A program made the position numbers and the translations under genes. Under the pieces are notes generated by a model. The model saw only the letters and a program-made list of their open reading frames with translations, was not told where the DNA came from and searched no databases. Of a stretch of 64,000 bases of DNA, positions 1-9,963 are shown in pieces. Each line of letters starts with the position of its first letter. Positions within the stretch are counted from its first letter, which is position 1. The stretch is taken from NCBI RefSeq assembly GCF_001037495.1, contig NZ_KQ089822.1, forward strand, positions 1,984,001-2,048,000. Direction: 5' to 3'. The DNA comes from Citrobacter sp. MGH106 (GTDB lineage Bacteria > Pseudomonadota > Gammaproteobacteria > Enterobacterales > Enterobacteriaceae).

Positions 1-640
1 TTTCGTTCTTACCGCTGCCGTTATGCACAAACTTATTGCGAAACAGAAACAGGCGCTGACCCTTACAGGTCTTCACCCACCGTTCGACTTCATACGAATT
101 GCCTTCGCGAAAAAAAACGTCGATGTTACGTCTTGAAGCGGCTGCTTCACGGCGGCTCATAAAGAGTGTGAAGACGCTTTGCCCGATCACTTCGCGCTCT
201 CTTAGCCCGGTGTACTCTTCGCACAATCGATTAAATCGCTGAATATTGCCCTGACGATCAAGGATAACGATAACTGAATTAGCCTCAGAGACGACCTGTT
301 CAGCAAAAGAGAGTCCTTGTGCCAGATCGCGCGCAACAGAAGGGGTGTCATCCCACGCGGATGCGCTACCGGCCCATTCGCGTTTATTAATTTTCCGTCC
401 GACCAGGTGAACGGGAATATCATCGTCATCAATGGGAAGAGTCATTAACAGGCTGGACGTAATGACTGTCATCTCCCGAATACGATCGGCTTGTTCCGGT
501 GAGAGCTCGATGGTTTGGTCGGTATCAGTCGCTTCGGCGATAGAAAAATGCAGGATGTTGCAATCCTCTGACAAACGCCAGTAGGGGGTGTGAGTGCCTA
601 TATAGCTATACAACGTAACCCTCTCCCGAACGTCTTTCAT
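1..640 (-). CDS. pdeR: Cyclic-di-GMP phosphodiesterase PdeR (Gmr/YciR), N-terminal part
   Basis: The gene starts at the ATG at 640 and runs off the left edge, so only about 213 residues are seen. The opening residues MKDVRERVTLYSYIG and the following text match the start of E. coli PdeR (formerly Gmr, YciR) as I remember it. The visible part is the N-terminal region with a PAS-type sensor domain (around residues 110-213, including a stretch VIVILDRQGNIQRFN). The GGDEF and EAL domains expected in the family lie outside the window. In E. coli PdeR is a trigger phosphodiesterase that controls curli through DgcM and MlrA. It lies directly downstream of rnb on the same strand, as in E. coli, with a terminator between them. 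Confidence 0.9.
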   Translation of the reverse strand, partial: MKDVRERVTLYSYIGTHTPYWRLSEDCNILHFSIAEATDTDQTIELSPEQADRIREMTVITSSLLMTLPIDDDDIPVHLVGRKINKREWAGSASAWDDTPSVARDLAQGLSFAEQVVSEANSVIVILDRQGNIQRFNRLCEEYTGLREREVIGQSVFTLFMSRREAAASRRNIDVFFREGNSYEVERWVKTCKGQRLFLFRNKFVHNGSGKNE

Positions 641-859
641 GATGTGTACTATCCCGTTTAAAGCGCATACAGCCACAAAAATAAGGGTAGCCATGATTCA
701 TACAGGTTGATTATGGCTGAACGTATTGTTTTATTTATATATTTATGTGTAATCCAGATTCAGGAAAAAGCAAAGTCAGTGTGCTGAAAATAGAAAAAAT
801 AATTCTGACTGGATGAAAGAAGTGTAGTGCGTGGCAGCTAATTGCGCGGAAAAAAAGAA

Positions 860-890
860 AACGGCCTTTTCGTTACAGAAAAAGGCCGTT
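860..890 (-). terminator. Rho-independent terminator of rnb
   Basis: AACGGCCTTTT and AAAAAGGCCGTT form a stem of about 11 pairs with a short loop. On the minus strand it is followed by a T-rich run (TTCTTTTTTT), right after the rnb stop codon. Confidence 0.85.
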
Positions 891-903
891 GAATCGATGT
901 GTG

Positions 904-2838
904 TTACACGGCAGGACGAGCGATAACGCTGCGGGTTTCCATCCGAACTTCAGCAATAGTTACGTCAATCACGTCAGTGACTTTGTAAACCACTTCACCT
1001 TTAATTTGCACCGTGCCGCTTTCCTGGCTACATACCAGTTCATCACGGACAGCGTGCAGGAATGGTGCCGGAATAAATGCAACAGCGCCATTATCGACTA
1101 AACGAACGCGCATACCGCCACGGCTGACGTCAATGATTTCAGCTGCAAAACGGATATCGGTATCGACTTTGTCCTTCAGGAAACGCGCGTACAGCCAGTC
1201 ACCTACATCACGTTCGGCCATACGGTTCAGGCGACGACGGTCTGCCATTTGCAGGGTGATATCATCCTGCGGACGAGCGATGGTTTCACCTTTGATAACA
1301 GCCTTCAGCAGGCGGTGGTTGATCATATCGCCATACTTACGGATAGGGGAAGTCCATGTGGCATATGCTTCCAGACCTAACCCAAAGTGCGGTCCTGGCT
1401 CGGTGCTAATCTCTGCATAAGACTGGAACCGGCGAATACGGCTGTCGAGGAAACCAGAAGGCTGGGCATCCAGCTCACGACGCAGTTTGCAGAAGCCTTC
1501 CAGGGTTAATACTTCTTCGGCATCGACGTGCATACCATGGGTTTTCAGCAGTGCGGCCAGCGCTTCAGCATTCGCCGGATCGAATCCCATGTGTACGTTA
1601 TAAATACCAAAGCCCAGTTTGTCGCGAAGCACACGTGCCGCACAAATATTTGCCGCAATCATGGACTCTTCCACAATACGGTTTGCGATGCGGCGCGGCT
1701 CAGCCACGATGTCCAGGACTTCACCTTTTTCACCCAGAACAAAACGATAATCCGGGCGATCTTTAAATACCAGAGCATGGTTATGACGCCATTCACCACG
1801 ACTCAGGCAAATGCGCTGTAGCAGACGGATCTGACCGGCAATCGCGTCGTTTTCAGGCTGCCAGTCCCCGGTGCCTTCCAGCCAGTCGGAAACGTTGTCA
1901 TACGCCAGCTTGGCTTTGGATTCGATAGTGGCTGCAAAGAAGGTGATGTTGTCCTCGATCGTACCGTCAGCAGCAATAATCATGCGACAAGCCAGAACCG
2001 GACGAACTTCGTTAGCGCGCAGGGAACACAGGTCGTCGGACAGTTCGCGCGGTAACATCGGAATATTGAATCCCGGCAGATAGTTGGTGAACGCACGAAT
2101 TTTCGCCGCGTTATCCAGTTTGCTGCCTTCAGCAATCCAGGCCGTAGGATCGGCAATTGCAACGGTTAATTGCAGTTTACCGTCAGCCAGCTCTTCGGCA
2201 TACAACGCATCATCCATATCTTCAGTGCTGGCACTGTCGATGGTGACGAAATGGAGAGCAGTTAAATCCTGACGTTCCAGACCTTCATCCAGCATTTCGG
2301 TGGCCACGCCATCCGGTGCTTCTTTTTCGAGGTTATGGCGCGCCAGTGTGACCCACCATGGGACGAAGTGATCGTCAGCAAAGGTGATAAACTGAGTTAA
2401 TTCAGCATAGAAGGTGCGGTCGCCTTTCAGCGGATGACGGCGCATTTCCGCTACCGCCCAGTCACCCTCTTTAAATTCGTGTTCCACACCGCGAGCAGCG
2501 CGGCAGGGAATAGCATCTTTCAGTAACGGATGATCCGGTACAATGGACAAACGGTCATTCTTGCCCTGAACTTTACCCACGAAGCGAGTCAGGAACGGTT
2601 CGACCAGTTCTTCCGGCTCGGCAGACTCGCGATCTTTTTCCGTATGGATAACCGCGACAATGCGGTCACCATGCATCACTTTTTTCATCTGCGGCGGTGG
2701 AATAAAATAGCTTTTTTGTGCATCGACTTCCAGGAAGCCAAAGCCTTTTTCCGTGGCTTTTACCACCCCTTCAGCACGTGGCGTTTGGGAATGTAGTTGC
2801 TGTTTAAGCTGCGCTAGCAGCGGGTTGTCCTGAAGCAT
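904..2838 (-). CDS. rnb: Exoribonuclease II (RNase II)
   Basis: The 644-residue protein is full length for E. coli RNase II. It degrades single-stranded RNA processively from the 3' end and releases nucleoside monophosphates. The order visible is two N-terminal cold-shock domains (residues ~1-190), the RNB catalytic domain, and a C-terminal S1 domain (from ~555). The magnesium-binding acidic cluster is in the segment [15 protein letters not shown] near residues 200-212, and the basic RNB-end motif [11 protein letters not shown] is near 505. The start at [12 protein letters not shown] matches the known N-terminus. It stands alone between yciW and pdeR, all on the minus strand, with its own terminator downstream. 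Confidence 0.97.
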   Translation of the reverse strand: MLQDNPLLAQLKQQLHSQTPRAEGVVKATEKGFGFLEVDAQKSYFIPPPQMKKVMHGDRIVAVIHTEKDRESAEPEELVEPFLTRFVGKVQGKNDRLSIVPDHPLLKDAIPCRAARGVEHEFKEGDWAVAEMRRHPLKGDRTFYAELTQFITFADDHFVPWWVTLARHNLEKEAPDGVATEMLDEGLERQDLTALHFVTIDSASTEDMDDALYAEELADGKLQLTVAIADPTAWIAEGSKLDNAAKIRAFTNYLPGFNIPMLPRELSDDLCSLRANEVRPVLACRMIIAADGTIEDNITFFAATIESKAKLAYDNVSDWLEGTGDWQPENDAIAGQIRLLQRICLSRGEWRHNHALVFKDRPDYRFVLGEKGEVLDIVAEPRRIANRIVEESMIAANICAARVLRDKLGFGIYNVHMGFDPANAEALAALLKTHGMHVDAEEVLTLEGFCKLRRELDAQPSGFLDSRIRRFQSYAEISTEPGPHFGLGLEAYATWTSPIRKYGDMINHRLLKAVIKGETIARPQDDITLQMADRRRLNRMAERDVGDWLYARFLKDKVDTDIRFAAEIIDVSRGGMRVRLVDNGAVAFIPAPFLHAVRDELVCSQESGTVQIKGEVVYKVTDVIDVTIAEVRMETRSVIARPAV

Positions 2839-2927
2839 AATTGTCTATTTTCGTGGCCAAAAGAGCGGCTGACAGTTTTACGCGAATCTGCCTGGCGCAG
2901 CAAGCGCTCTTTCAGTAAATGGATCGG

Positions 2928-4070
2928 TTAATGAGTCTCGCCCAGTGCGATTTTCAAGCGATTCAACCATCCGCACAATCCGCTCCAGGCCAGTAGGTTA
3001 ATAGCCTGTTCTGAAGAGATACCCTGATCGAGTAACGGGGTTAGCAGTGCGGCGCTAAAACGATCGGGCGCCCGGGTCAGCCATTGTACCGCCTGTAGGG
3101 TTACGCGCTCAACTGGATGTCCCTGCTCCCAGCGCTGTAATTCGCGCTCCTCATCGCGAAGTAAAGCGATGACGTCGGCCATTTCATGCACCGAATGTGC
3201 GTATTCATTAAAGCAGGCAACGCTGCCATTAATACGTGCAGTCAGCAGAGTGGTCAGTGAAAACGCTCTTGATTGCACATCAGTGCGCAGTGAGCTGATG
3301 ACCAGTGATTTGAGTACCGCCAGTATTTCGGGAGAATGAGCCAGTAACGGTGTCAATGCGCGCAGTTCGGGGGGCGAGTGATCCGGGGGCTGCTGACGAG
3401 CGGGACAATATTCGACCGGGAAGGATGCGGCATGCCATTTTGCATTGGCATCATTAAATGCTGACGCTAGCGCGTATTGTTGTACATCAAGTCCCGGTAT
3501 CCGGCGAGCAGGGTGACCAAAGTATGCCTGAAAAATAGCTACTGCACGGGCCTGAAAACCCACAAATCCAATTATCTGATTGATCAGAATAATATCGCCG
3601 GTTGTCAGACCAACCTCATCCAGGTGCTGACGAGCACGCGCGTTGATAACGGAGGGTGAACTGGCGAGTTGGCGAGCATATTGGGTGATTTGCGCTAGCC
3701 GGTGATTGCTCTCCCGCGAGGAGTCCGGGCCTGGAAGCGGTGTTAAACGCGCCGCATAGTGATTACACAATCTCTGGACGCCGTAAACCTGGGCGACAGT
3801 TAAAGCGGTGCTCATACGTTCATAGGCGCTGAATGTATGCAACTGGCTCTGGGTAACGTGAGCAGGGAAAAGATGACAGGCAAGTTTACGTGCAGGTTCT
3901 AACCAGGACTGAAAGGGTAAAAGCGTGACTTCGGGTATCGTCAAATCCAGTAAAAAACTGTCCTCGACGTGCGCGGCTTCAGGCACCAGTGGCAGGGCAT
4001 CTTGCGGATACCTGCTGGACTGAGTTTCATGATACCAGTGGCTTTTGCCTTCAATTCGGCGTTGTTCCAT
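2928..4070 (-). CDS. yciW: YciW, putative oxidoreductase with CMD-like domains
   Basis: The 380-residue product opens with [19 protein letters not shown], the start of the E. coli YciW family. A longer frame reaches 4121, but the ATG at 4070 has AGGA six bases upstream and matches the family start, so I use it. The family is described as carboxymuconolactone-decarboxylase/AhpD-like, and in E. coli the gene belongs to the cysteine/sulfur-starvation (CysB) regulon; neither role can be shown from this sequence. The protein is mostly helical with no signal peptide or membrane segment. It lies between fabI and rnb on the same strand, as in E. coli. Confidence 0.85.
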   Translation of the reverse strand: MEQRRIEGKSHWYHETQSSRYPQDALPLVPEAAHVEDSFLLDLTIPEVTLLPFQSWLEPARKLACHLFPAHVTQSQLHTFSAYERMSTALTVAQVYGVQRLCNHYAARLTPLPGPDSSRESNHRLAQITQYARQLASSPSVINARARQHLDEVGLTTGDIILINQIIGFVGFQARAVAIFQAYFGHPARRIPGLDVQQYALASAFNDANAKWHAASFPVEYCPARQQPPDHSPPELRALTPLLAHSPEILAVLKSLVISSLRTDVQSRAFSLTTLLTARINGSVACFNEYAHSVHEMADVIALLRDEERELQRWEQGHPVERVTLQAVQWLTRAPDRFSAALLTPLLDQGISSEQAINLLAWSGLCGWLNRLKIALGETH

Positions 4071-4246
4071 GGGCGATCCTTGGTCTAAAAAGTGGCGACC
4101 CGGATACGTCGTCATACCCATACGCCGGATCGTTTGTGCTGCATTATCCTGGCGTAAGCGGATGAGGGGATGAAAGACTGTTAGGTGATAATAAATATCA
4201 GAAAAGTATATATGGCAGAATGTAGAAGGGCGGAAGAATGGAAAAT

Positions 4247-4271
4247 CATGGGCGACGCAACGCCGCCCATG
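4247..4271 (-). terminator. Likely terminator of fabI
   Basis: CATGGGCG and CGCCCATG form a perfect 8-bp stem with a 9-base loop, 17 bases past the fabI stop. The minus strand continues with ATTTTCC, a short T-rich tail. Confidence 0.6.
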
Positions 4272-4287
4272 GAGGTGGTCTGAAAGA

Positions 4288-5076
4288 TTATTTCAGTTCC
4301 AGTTCGTTCATTGCAGCGATGCTGAAGCCACCGTCAACGTGAACGACTTCACCGGAGATACCGCCAGACAAGTCGGAGCACAGGAATGCTGCGGAGTTGC
4401 CCACATCTTCAATGGTAACAGTGCGGCGAATCGGGGTAACCGCTTCACAATGTGCCAGCATTTTACGGAAATCTTTAATACCGGATGCCGCCAGAGTACG
4501 GATAGGACCTGCGGAGATTGCGTTAACACGCACACCTTCAGGACCCATCGCGTTAGCCATGTAACGCACGTTCGCTTCGAGGGAAGCCTTCGCCAGACCC
4601 ATAACGTTGTAGTTCGGGATTGCGCGCTCTGCGCCCAGGTAGGACAGAGTCAGCAGAGCAGAGCCTGGGTTCAGCATAGTACGGCATGCTTTAGCCATCG
4701 CAACAAAGCTGTAGGCGCTGATGTCATGAGCGATTTTAAAGCCTTCGCGGGTGACAGCATTCACATAGTCGCCATCCAACTGATCAGCCGGTGCAAAACC
4801 GATGGAGTGCACGAAACCATCGAATTTCGGCCAGGTTTTGGCCAGCTCAGCGAACATGGTGTCGATGCTGGCGTCTTCAGCCACATCGCACTGCAGGACG
4901 ATGCTGGAACCCAGTTGAGCTGCAAATTCTTCCACGCGGCCTTTCAGTTTGTCGTTCTGGTAGGTGAACGCCAGTTCAGCCCCTTCACGATGCATCGCCT
5001 GCGCGATACCCCATGCGATGGACAGTTTACTGGCAAGACCGGTCACCAGAATGCGCTTACCGGAAAGAAAACCCAT
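4288..5076 (-). CDS. fabI: Enoyl-[acyl-carrier-protein] reductase FabI
   Basis: The 262-residue protein is FabI, the NADH-dependent enoyl-ACP reductase of fatty acid elongation and the triclosan target. It is a short-chain dehydrogenase fold. Tyr146 (in SYLGAERA), Tyr156 and Lys163 (in [11 protein letters not shown]) are all present, as is the HSIGFAP loop holding Gly93. The frame extends upstream to 5097, but the ATG at 5076 ([13 protein letters not shown]) has AAGGA upstream and matches the known N-terminus. The protein differs from the E. coli one at only scattered positions. It is monocistronic, with a long leader region upstream and a hairpin downstream. Confidence 0.98.
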   Translation of the reverse strand: MGFLSGKRILVTGLASKLSIAWGIAQAMHREGAELAFTYQNDKLKGRVEEFAAQLGSSIVLQCDVAEDASIDTMFAELAKTWPKFDGFVHSIGFAPADQLDGDYVNAVTREGFKIAHDISAYSFVAMAKACRTMLNPGSALLTLSYLGAERAIPNYNVMGLAKASLEANVRYMANAMGPEGVRVNAISAGPIRTLAASGIKDFRKMLAHCEAVTPIRRTVTIEDVGNSAAFLCSDLSGGISGEVVHVDGGFSIAAMNELELK

Positions 5077-5567
5077 AGCTTTAATCCTTATAGTCATTAC
5101 TTATTTTCTAGCAATCAATGAGTTATGATTGCAATTTCAAGGTCACTCGAAATTGGTCTGAAATTATATCCCACTCTCTGCCCCTTGTGTCACGATCTTT
5201 CTCTGCGATTCACCACACGGTTACTGGCAGCAAAAAGTATTTCAGGGGGCTGTAGAGTTGTAGTCAGTTATGAGCGGCCTGTCGCTATACATTGCACGTG
5301 AGGAGTATATCACTCCCCCCTGGTTCTGCCTCATCCAACCAGCGAAAGGCAGGGCGGCAAGGTGACAGTACTAAGGCCCTGAATAGCTAAAATGACATGA
5401 TTTTATCGCTAGTCGATGTTTATAAACATATCAATGTAAGAAGATTCTTAAAACAAAAATAATGACCATATTCAGTTCGTTATGATATATTGTTTTTATC
5501 GATCAATATCTATCTATTGATCGATATTATTGATTGATTGTAATTAGAAGTGCATTATCAGGATGTT
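5077..5567. other. Intergenic region between fabI and the divergent EAL gene
   Basis: About 490 bases with no convincing gene. It must hold the fabI promoter (minus strand) and the promoter of the EAL-domain gene (plus strand). The half next to the EAL gene is clearly AT-rich and carries a 12-bp inverted repeat (separate entry). In E. coli the small gene ycjD lies in this interval on the opposite strand; I see no ycjD-like frame here. Confidence 0.6.
5497..5526. promoter_or_regulatory. 12-bp perfect inverted repeat upstream of EAL gene
   Basis: TATCGATCAATA and TATTGATCGATA are exact reverse complements separated by six bases. The site ends 41 bases before the chosen EAL start and sits in AT-rich sequence, so an operator for a dimeric regulator is a reasonable reading. 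The binding protein is unknown. Confidence 0.5.
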
Positions 5568-6278
5568 ATGATCAATTGGAGTGGTCTTATGCACTATCAT
5601 TTCATCGCGGAACCGATGAGAGACACAATGGATAAGTTGCTGGGTGTTGAGATGCTCACCCGGTTTACTTCAGACACGGTTCACCCGTTACATTCAGATT
5701 TCATCATTACAGCGTGGAGTGGTGAACAAAAACGTCATTTTCTGCTCGAACAAATAAAGTTAATCGCTCAAAAGCGAGACTGGTTTGAGAAAAATAACCT
5801 TTTCTGCACGCTTAATCTCATTGACGAAATGGCGCTTCTGGCGATTGGCGACCCTGTCATTACATCTGCATTACATGCAATGCCATTTATTGCTCTGCAA
5901 CTCTCAGAACGATTCTTGTCGAATACAGCATGCCTGAATAATCTGTTAATTAACTCTCTTGGTGATGGTCCAAATGCATTGTGGCTGGGCGATCTGGGGT
6001 CTGGCTGCGTCGGGGCGAATCCGCTGGTTAGCGGCGGTTTTGATGTTGTGAAAATGGATCGTAACTTCTTTCTCGCCCAGGTAGAAAAGCCCATGTTTCC
6101 GGTTCTCATAAAAAATATCCGGGAATACTGTGATCATGTTGTGGTCGAGGGAATTGACGATGCCCGGTTTATCGACGAAGTCATCAACGCTGGAGTATGG
6201 GCGATACAGGGAACTGTATTCCCATCGATCACTTTTACCGATGTAGAAGCGCTAATGCCGGTAAGTGTCTACCATTAA
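5568..6278 (+). CDS. Degenerate EAL-domain protein, STM1697/YdiV type
   Basis: The 236-residue protein is a stand-alone EAL domain. EAL signature positions are eroded: GVEMLTRF for the EALLR motif, LGDLGSG for DDFGTG, VVKMDRNF for the KID region and VVEGID for AEGVE. This pattern is typical of EAL proteins that no longer hydrolyse c-di-GMP. Size and position (between fabI and sapF) match Salmonella STM1697, which like YdiV is reported to bind FlhDC and repress flagellar genes; I infer that role here. Start choice is open: GTG 5550, ATG 5568 (AGGA four bases upstream) or ATG 5589 (GGAG seven bases upstream). A bidirectional terminator follows. Confidence 0.8.
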   Translation: MINWSGLMHYHFIAEPMRDTMDKLLGVEMLTRFTSDTVHPLHSDFIITAWSGEQKRHFLLEQIKLIAQKRDWFEKNNLFCTLNLIDEMALLAIGDPVITSALHAMPFIALQLSERFLSNTACLNNLLINSLGDGPNALWLGDLGSGCVGANPLVSGGFDVVKMDRNFFLAQVEKPMFPVLIKNIREYCDHVVVEGIDDARFIDEVINAGVWAIQGTVFPSITFTDVEALMPVSVYH

Positions 6279-6290
6279 AGGCAAAAAAGA

Positions 6291-6310
6291 GCCCTCCGGC
6301 AGAGGAGGGC
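6291..6310. terminator. Bidirectional terminator between EAL gene and sapF
   Basis: GCCCTCC and GGAGGGC form a 7-bp GC-rich stem with a 6-base loop. The minus strand runs on into TCTTTTTTGCC, a good T tract ending the sap operon; the plus strand side is weaker. Confidence 0.8.
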
Positions 6311-6320
6311 ATTTGTCCTG

Positions 6321-7127
6321 CTAACGGTCTTTTCGCCAGGCATCCGCAGTGAGTGCCTCGCCGAAATGCCCGGAAATCAGGCGACGAGTCAGCTCATGCA
6401 GGGGAGAGGCAAGAACATCCGCTGTACTACCGCGCTCAACAACTTCTCCCTGATGCATGACCAGTACCTGATCGCTGATGTGTTTCATCATTCCAATATG
6501 CTGAGTTACATAAATATATGAAATTCCTTGTTTTTCCTGTAACTCCAGCATCAAATTAATCAGTTGTGAGCGCATCGACATATCGAGAGATGCCAGGGCT
6601 TCATCCGCGATGATTACTTTAGGGCGCAAAATAAGAGCGCGGGCGAGCCCCAGACGCTGTTTTTGCCCAGGGGCCAGCATATGCGGGTAGTAGCTGACGT
6701 GATCGGGTAGTAGACCGACCATCCGCATCGTTTCAATAATCTGTTTACGCCGCTGCTCTGGCTCCAGATCGGTGTTGAGACGCAGCGGGAAATCGAGGAT
6801 TTGCGAGATACGCTGGCGCGGGTTAAGTGATGTTGAGGGATCCTGGAAAATCATGCGAATACGCTGGCTACGGAAGGAATAATCGCCGTACTTTAGCGGG
6901 TGATCGTCAATCAGCAGTTCGCCGCTGGTAGGCTCAACCATCCCCGCCAGCATTTTTGCCAGCGTGGATTTACCTGAGCCGTTTTCGCCAATGATGGCAA
7001 GAGTTTGTCGCTCACGCAGGGTAAAACTCAGGGGCTTGACGGCCTCGACGGTCTGGCGACGAAACAAGCCGGTCCGGTAGCGAAAGGTTTTGCTCAGATT
7101 ACGTACTTCGAGCAGTGTTTCTACCAT
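6321..7127 (-). CDS. sapF: SapF, ATP-binding subunit of peptide/putrescine transporter
   Basis: The 268-residue protein is the second ATPase of the Sap ABC system. It has Walker A GENGSGKST near residue 47, the ABC signature LAPGQKQRLGLA, and Walker B VIIADEA near residue 175. Sap proteins are linked to resistance to antimicrobial peptides in Salmonella; in E. coli SapBCDF exports putrescine and the ATPases affect Trk potassium uptake. It is the last gene of sapABCDF, one base after sapD, and ends at a terminator. Confidence 0.95.
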   Translation of the reverse strand: MVETLLEVRNLSKTFRYRTGLFRRQTVEAVKPLSFTLRERQTLAIIGENGSGKSTLAKMLAGMVEPTSGELLIDDHPLKYGDYSFRSQRIRMIFQDPSTSLNPRQRISQILDFPLRLNTDLEPEQRRKQIIETMRMVGLLPDHVSYYPHMLAPGQKQRLGLARALILRPKVIIADEALASLDMSMRSQLINLMLELQEKQGISYIYVTQHIGMMKHISDQVLVMHQGEVVERGSTADVLASPLHELTRRLISGHFGEALTADAWRKDR

Positions 7128-7128
7128 C

Positions 7129-8121
7129 TCACTCTCTCTCCATGTTCAGCGGGAAATGACAGGCGTAGAGATGATTCTTTGCTCCGGTCAGTCGTGGGGT
7201 TTCAATACATTCGCGTTGTGCATAAGGGCAACGTGGTCCCAGGCGGCAACCAATAGGCAATTGCTCTAACAATGGAATTGCTCCCGGCATGGTATTCAGT
7301 CGGCTTTTGTGAGGCATCGGACTACCAAAGTCAGGAATGGCACGGATCAACGCCTGGGTATAGGGATGATGCGGAATTGTCACCAGATCTTTACTGGGGG
7401 CGGTTTCCACCGTTTGTCCGCAGTACATTACGTTGATTTTGTCTGCCCATTGGCTAAGCATTTGCAGGTCATGGCTGATCAGTAAAATGGTGGTATTGCT
7501 GTTTTGATTCAGCCGGGTCAGCAGACGGAAAATTTGTGCCTGCGTCGTGGGTTCCATCGCGTTAGTGGGTTCATCGGCAATCAGCAGGCGCGGCTGGTTA
7601 GCCAGTGCGATTGCAATCATCACTTTCTGGCACTCGCCGTCCGTCAGCTCATAGGGGAAGCTGCGCATTGCGTCTTTATGATCTTTGATCCCGACACGGT
7701 GCAGCAGCTCAATTGCACGGCGTTTACGCCAGCCAATACGTTGCCACCAGCGCCCTTTATAGGTCCAGGCCGGGATATTTTGCATTAGTTGCCGCCCAAT
7801 ACGTTCAGACGGATCGAGACAGGATTGCGGCTCCTGAAAGATCATGGAAACGTTATGACCGACCAGTTTACGTCGCTCACGAGCGGAAAGACGCAGCAGA
7901 TCGATATCGTCAAAGCGCATACGGTCGGCGGTAACGCGCCAGTTGTCTTTGGCTACTCCGCAGATGGCTTTGGCGATGAGACTTTTACCCGATCCGGATT
8001 CACCTACCAATCCACGGATCTCGCCTTCATTCAGCGTCATGCTAACACGGTCAACTGCCTTCACCCATTCGTCGCCGGTCCTGAACTCAATAGTCAGGTT
8101 GCGGATATCCAGTAATGGCAT
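7129..8121 (-). CDS. sapD: SapD, ATP-binding subunit of peptide/putrescine transporter
   Basis: The 330-residue ATPase belongs to the oligopeptide (DppD/OppD) type. Walker A is GESGSGKS near residue 40 and Walker B is LLIADEP near 184. The ABC signature is changed to [12 protein letters not shown] instead of LSGGQ, as I recall for SapD proteins. A C-terminal cysteine cluster ([15 protein letters not shown]) is usual for the oligopeptide-transporter ATPase extension. Its ATG overlaps the sapC stop by one base, so translation is coupled. With SapF it forms the two ATPases on the SapBC channel. Confidence 0.95.
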   Translation of the reverse strand: MPLLDIRNLTIEFRTGDEWVKAVDRVSMTLNEGEIRGLVGESGSGKSLIAKAICGVAKDNWRVTADRMRFDDIDLLRLSARERRKLVGHNVSMIFQEPQSCLDPSERIGRQLMQNIPAWTYKGRWWQRIGWRKRRAIELLHRVGIKDHKDAMRSFPYELTDGECQKVMIAIALANQPRLLIADEPTNAMEPTTQAQIFRLLTRLNQNSNTTILLISHDLQMLSQWADKINVMYCGQTVETAPSKDLVTIPHHPYTQALIRAIPDFGSPMPHKSRLNTMPGAIPLLEQLPIGCRLGPRCPYAQRECIETPRLTGAKNHLYACHFPLNMERE

Positions 8122-9011
8122 TATTCCACCCCCGCAATAATCGCGCGACGTACGCCGTCACCTAACAGGTTAACCAGCAGCACACTGATCATAATTGCCG
8201 CCCCCGGCAGCATTACCGTCCACGGCGCGACGTAAATCAACTCCAGTGCGTCGCCGAGCATAGCTCCCCATTCCGGCGACGGGAGCTGTGCACCGAGATC
8301 CAGAAAGCCCAGTGCGGCAATATCCAGAATCGCCATCGACAGTGCGCGAGTGATTTCGGTGATAAGTCCGGCGGTAATATTGGGCAGAATCGCAAACCAC
8401 AAAATATTGAGCGTTGTGGCACCGTCCAGGCGCGCAGCGATAACATACTCTTTTTCCAGCTCGTCGTGAACCATGCTGTAGACGGAGCGTACCATGCGTG
8501 GCAACAACGCCAGCCAGACAGCAAACATCGCGTGAGTCAGGTGCGGTCCGGCAAACGCCACCACAATAATCGCCAACAGCAGCGAAGGAATAGAGAGGAG
8601 GGTATCCAGAATATGGTTCAGCACGGCGGAGCGTAAACCATGCGTTGCTCCGGCTAATACTCCTAATACCAGACCACACAGCGTGGCGGCGAGCGTCACG
8701 ACAAACGCACCACCCACGGTAGGAGCCGCGCCGCTAAGCAGGCGGCTTAACACGTCACGCCCCAGATCGTCAGTCCCAAGGAAGAATGACACTTCGCCAT
8801 AGCGTGACCAGGAAGGAGGCAGCAGTTGATATCCCAGAAATTGCTGATCGATACCATAAGGTGCGAACCAGCCACCAAAAACACACAGTATCATCAGTCC
8901 CGCGCAGCCATACAGGCCGACCATTGCAGGAGCATCACCATAAAAATTGCGCCAGGCGGTGCGTAGCGTACCGGGCGGGCGCTTTTCGGTGTATACGCTA
9001 TCGTAAGGCAT
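8121..9011 (-). CDS. sapC: SapC, inner-membrane permease subunit
   Basis: The 296-residue protein is a DppC-type permease with about six membrane segments. The EAA loop that docks on the ATPase is visible in the stretch [19 protein letters not shown] near residues 180-200. It pairs with SapB to form the channel. The start overlaps the end of sapB by 14 bases, and its stop shares a base with the sapD start, a tightly packed operon. Confidence 0.95.
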   Translation of the reverse strand: MPYDSVYTEKRPPGTLRTAWRNFYGDAPAMVGLYGCAGLMILCVFGGWFAPYGIDQQFLGYQLLPPSWSRYGEVSFFLGTDDLGRDVLSRLLSGAAPTVGGAFVVTLAATLCGLVLGVLAGATHGLRSAVLNHILDTLLSIPSLLLAIIVVAFAGPHLTHAMFAVWLALLPRMVRSVYSMVHDELEKEYVIAARLDGATTLNILWFAILPNITAGLITEITRALSMAILDIAALGFLDLGAQLPSPEWGAMLGDALELIYVAPWTVMLPGAAIMISVLLVNLLGDGVRRAIIAGVE

Positions 9012-9963
9012 ACCATTCCTTATGTTTCAGAGGGTTAGCCATGGCACCCAAAATATCAGAGATAACGTTAACAATAATAACCAGAGAACCAATCACCATA
9101 ACGCCCGCAGAAATTGCGGCGTAATCCTGTTGACGAATCGCGTTAATCAGCCAGCGGCCAAGCCCTGGCCAGCTAAAGACCATCTCAGTAATCATTGCCA
9201 GAGTCAGCATGGTAGAAAACTGTAAACCAAGACGCGGGATCACCGGCGGCAGGGCATTATGCAGCACATGACGTCTCAGGATCGTTAACCGCGACAGGCC
9301 GCGGGTGGCTGCTGCTTTCACGTAGTTCTGATCGAATACTTCAATAGTGCTGATGCGCATTAGACGAATGACTTCGGTTGTTGGCGCGACGGAGAGCGTC
9401 AATACGGGGAGCACCATATGTCGGATTGCACTGACCACCATTTCATCACGCCAGGGCGAATCGGAGATCCACGCGTCGATAATGGCAAAACCTGTGACGG
9501 GTTTGACTTCATAGAGCAGATCAAAGCGGCCTGATACCGGCAACCAACCGAGCGTAAGTGAAAAGAGCAATGTCAGCAGTAGCGCCAGCCAAAAAACCGG
9601 AATAGAAAAGCCCATCAGAGCAATAGCACTGATGCAACGATCCTGCCATTTATTACGCGTTATGCCTGCCAGCATGCCGATAGGGATCCCAACCATCAGC
9701 GCAAAGCCAAAGGCCAGAATGCACAACTCCATCGTGGCAGGAAACACCTCTTTCAGTTGTTCTGAAATCAACTGTCCGTTGATACTGGAAACACCAAAAT
9801 CCCAGTGAATTAAGCCATTAAACCAGAATACCCAGGCGTTCCACAGCGATGCGCCTTGCAGAGGTGCATGGGGAGTAAAATAGCTCAGGCTAAACCCGAT
9901 AAATGTCAGGAAGAAAAGGGTTACCAGGAGCAATAAAAAACGCCGCAGGGTGAAGATAATCAT
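8998..9963 (-). CDS. sapB: SapB, inner-membrane permease subunit
   Basis: The 321-residue protein is a DppB-type permease. An N-terminal membrane helix is followed by a periplasmic loop and about five further helices. The EAA loop is the stretch [19 protein letters not shown] near residues 215-235. The ATG overlaps the sapA stop (ATGA type). It works with SapC as the membrane channel of the Sap system. Confidence 0.95.
   Translation of the reverse strand: MIIFTLRRFLLLLVTLFFLTFIGFSLSYFTPHAPLQGASLWNAWVFWFNGLIHWDFGVSSINGQLISEQLKEVFPATMELCILAFGFALMVGIPIGMLAGITRNKWQDRCISAIALMGFSIPVFWLALLLTLLFSLTLGWLPVSGRFDLLYEVKPVTGFAIIDAWISDSPWRDEMVVSAIRHMVLPVLTLSVAPTTEVIRLMRISTIEVFDQNYVKAAATRGLSRLTILRRHVLHNALPPVIPRLGLQFSTMLTLAMITEMVFSWPGLGRWLINAIRQQDYAAISAGVMVIGSLVIIVNVISDILGAMANPLKHKEWYALR

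Noticed and set aside
4339-5121. A 260-codon open frame on the plus strand opposite fabI
   Set aside because: It is antisense to nearly all of fabI, has a composition rich in Cys, His and Gln typical of shadow frames, and has no family resemblance.
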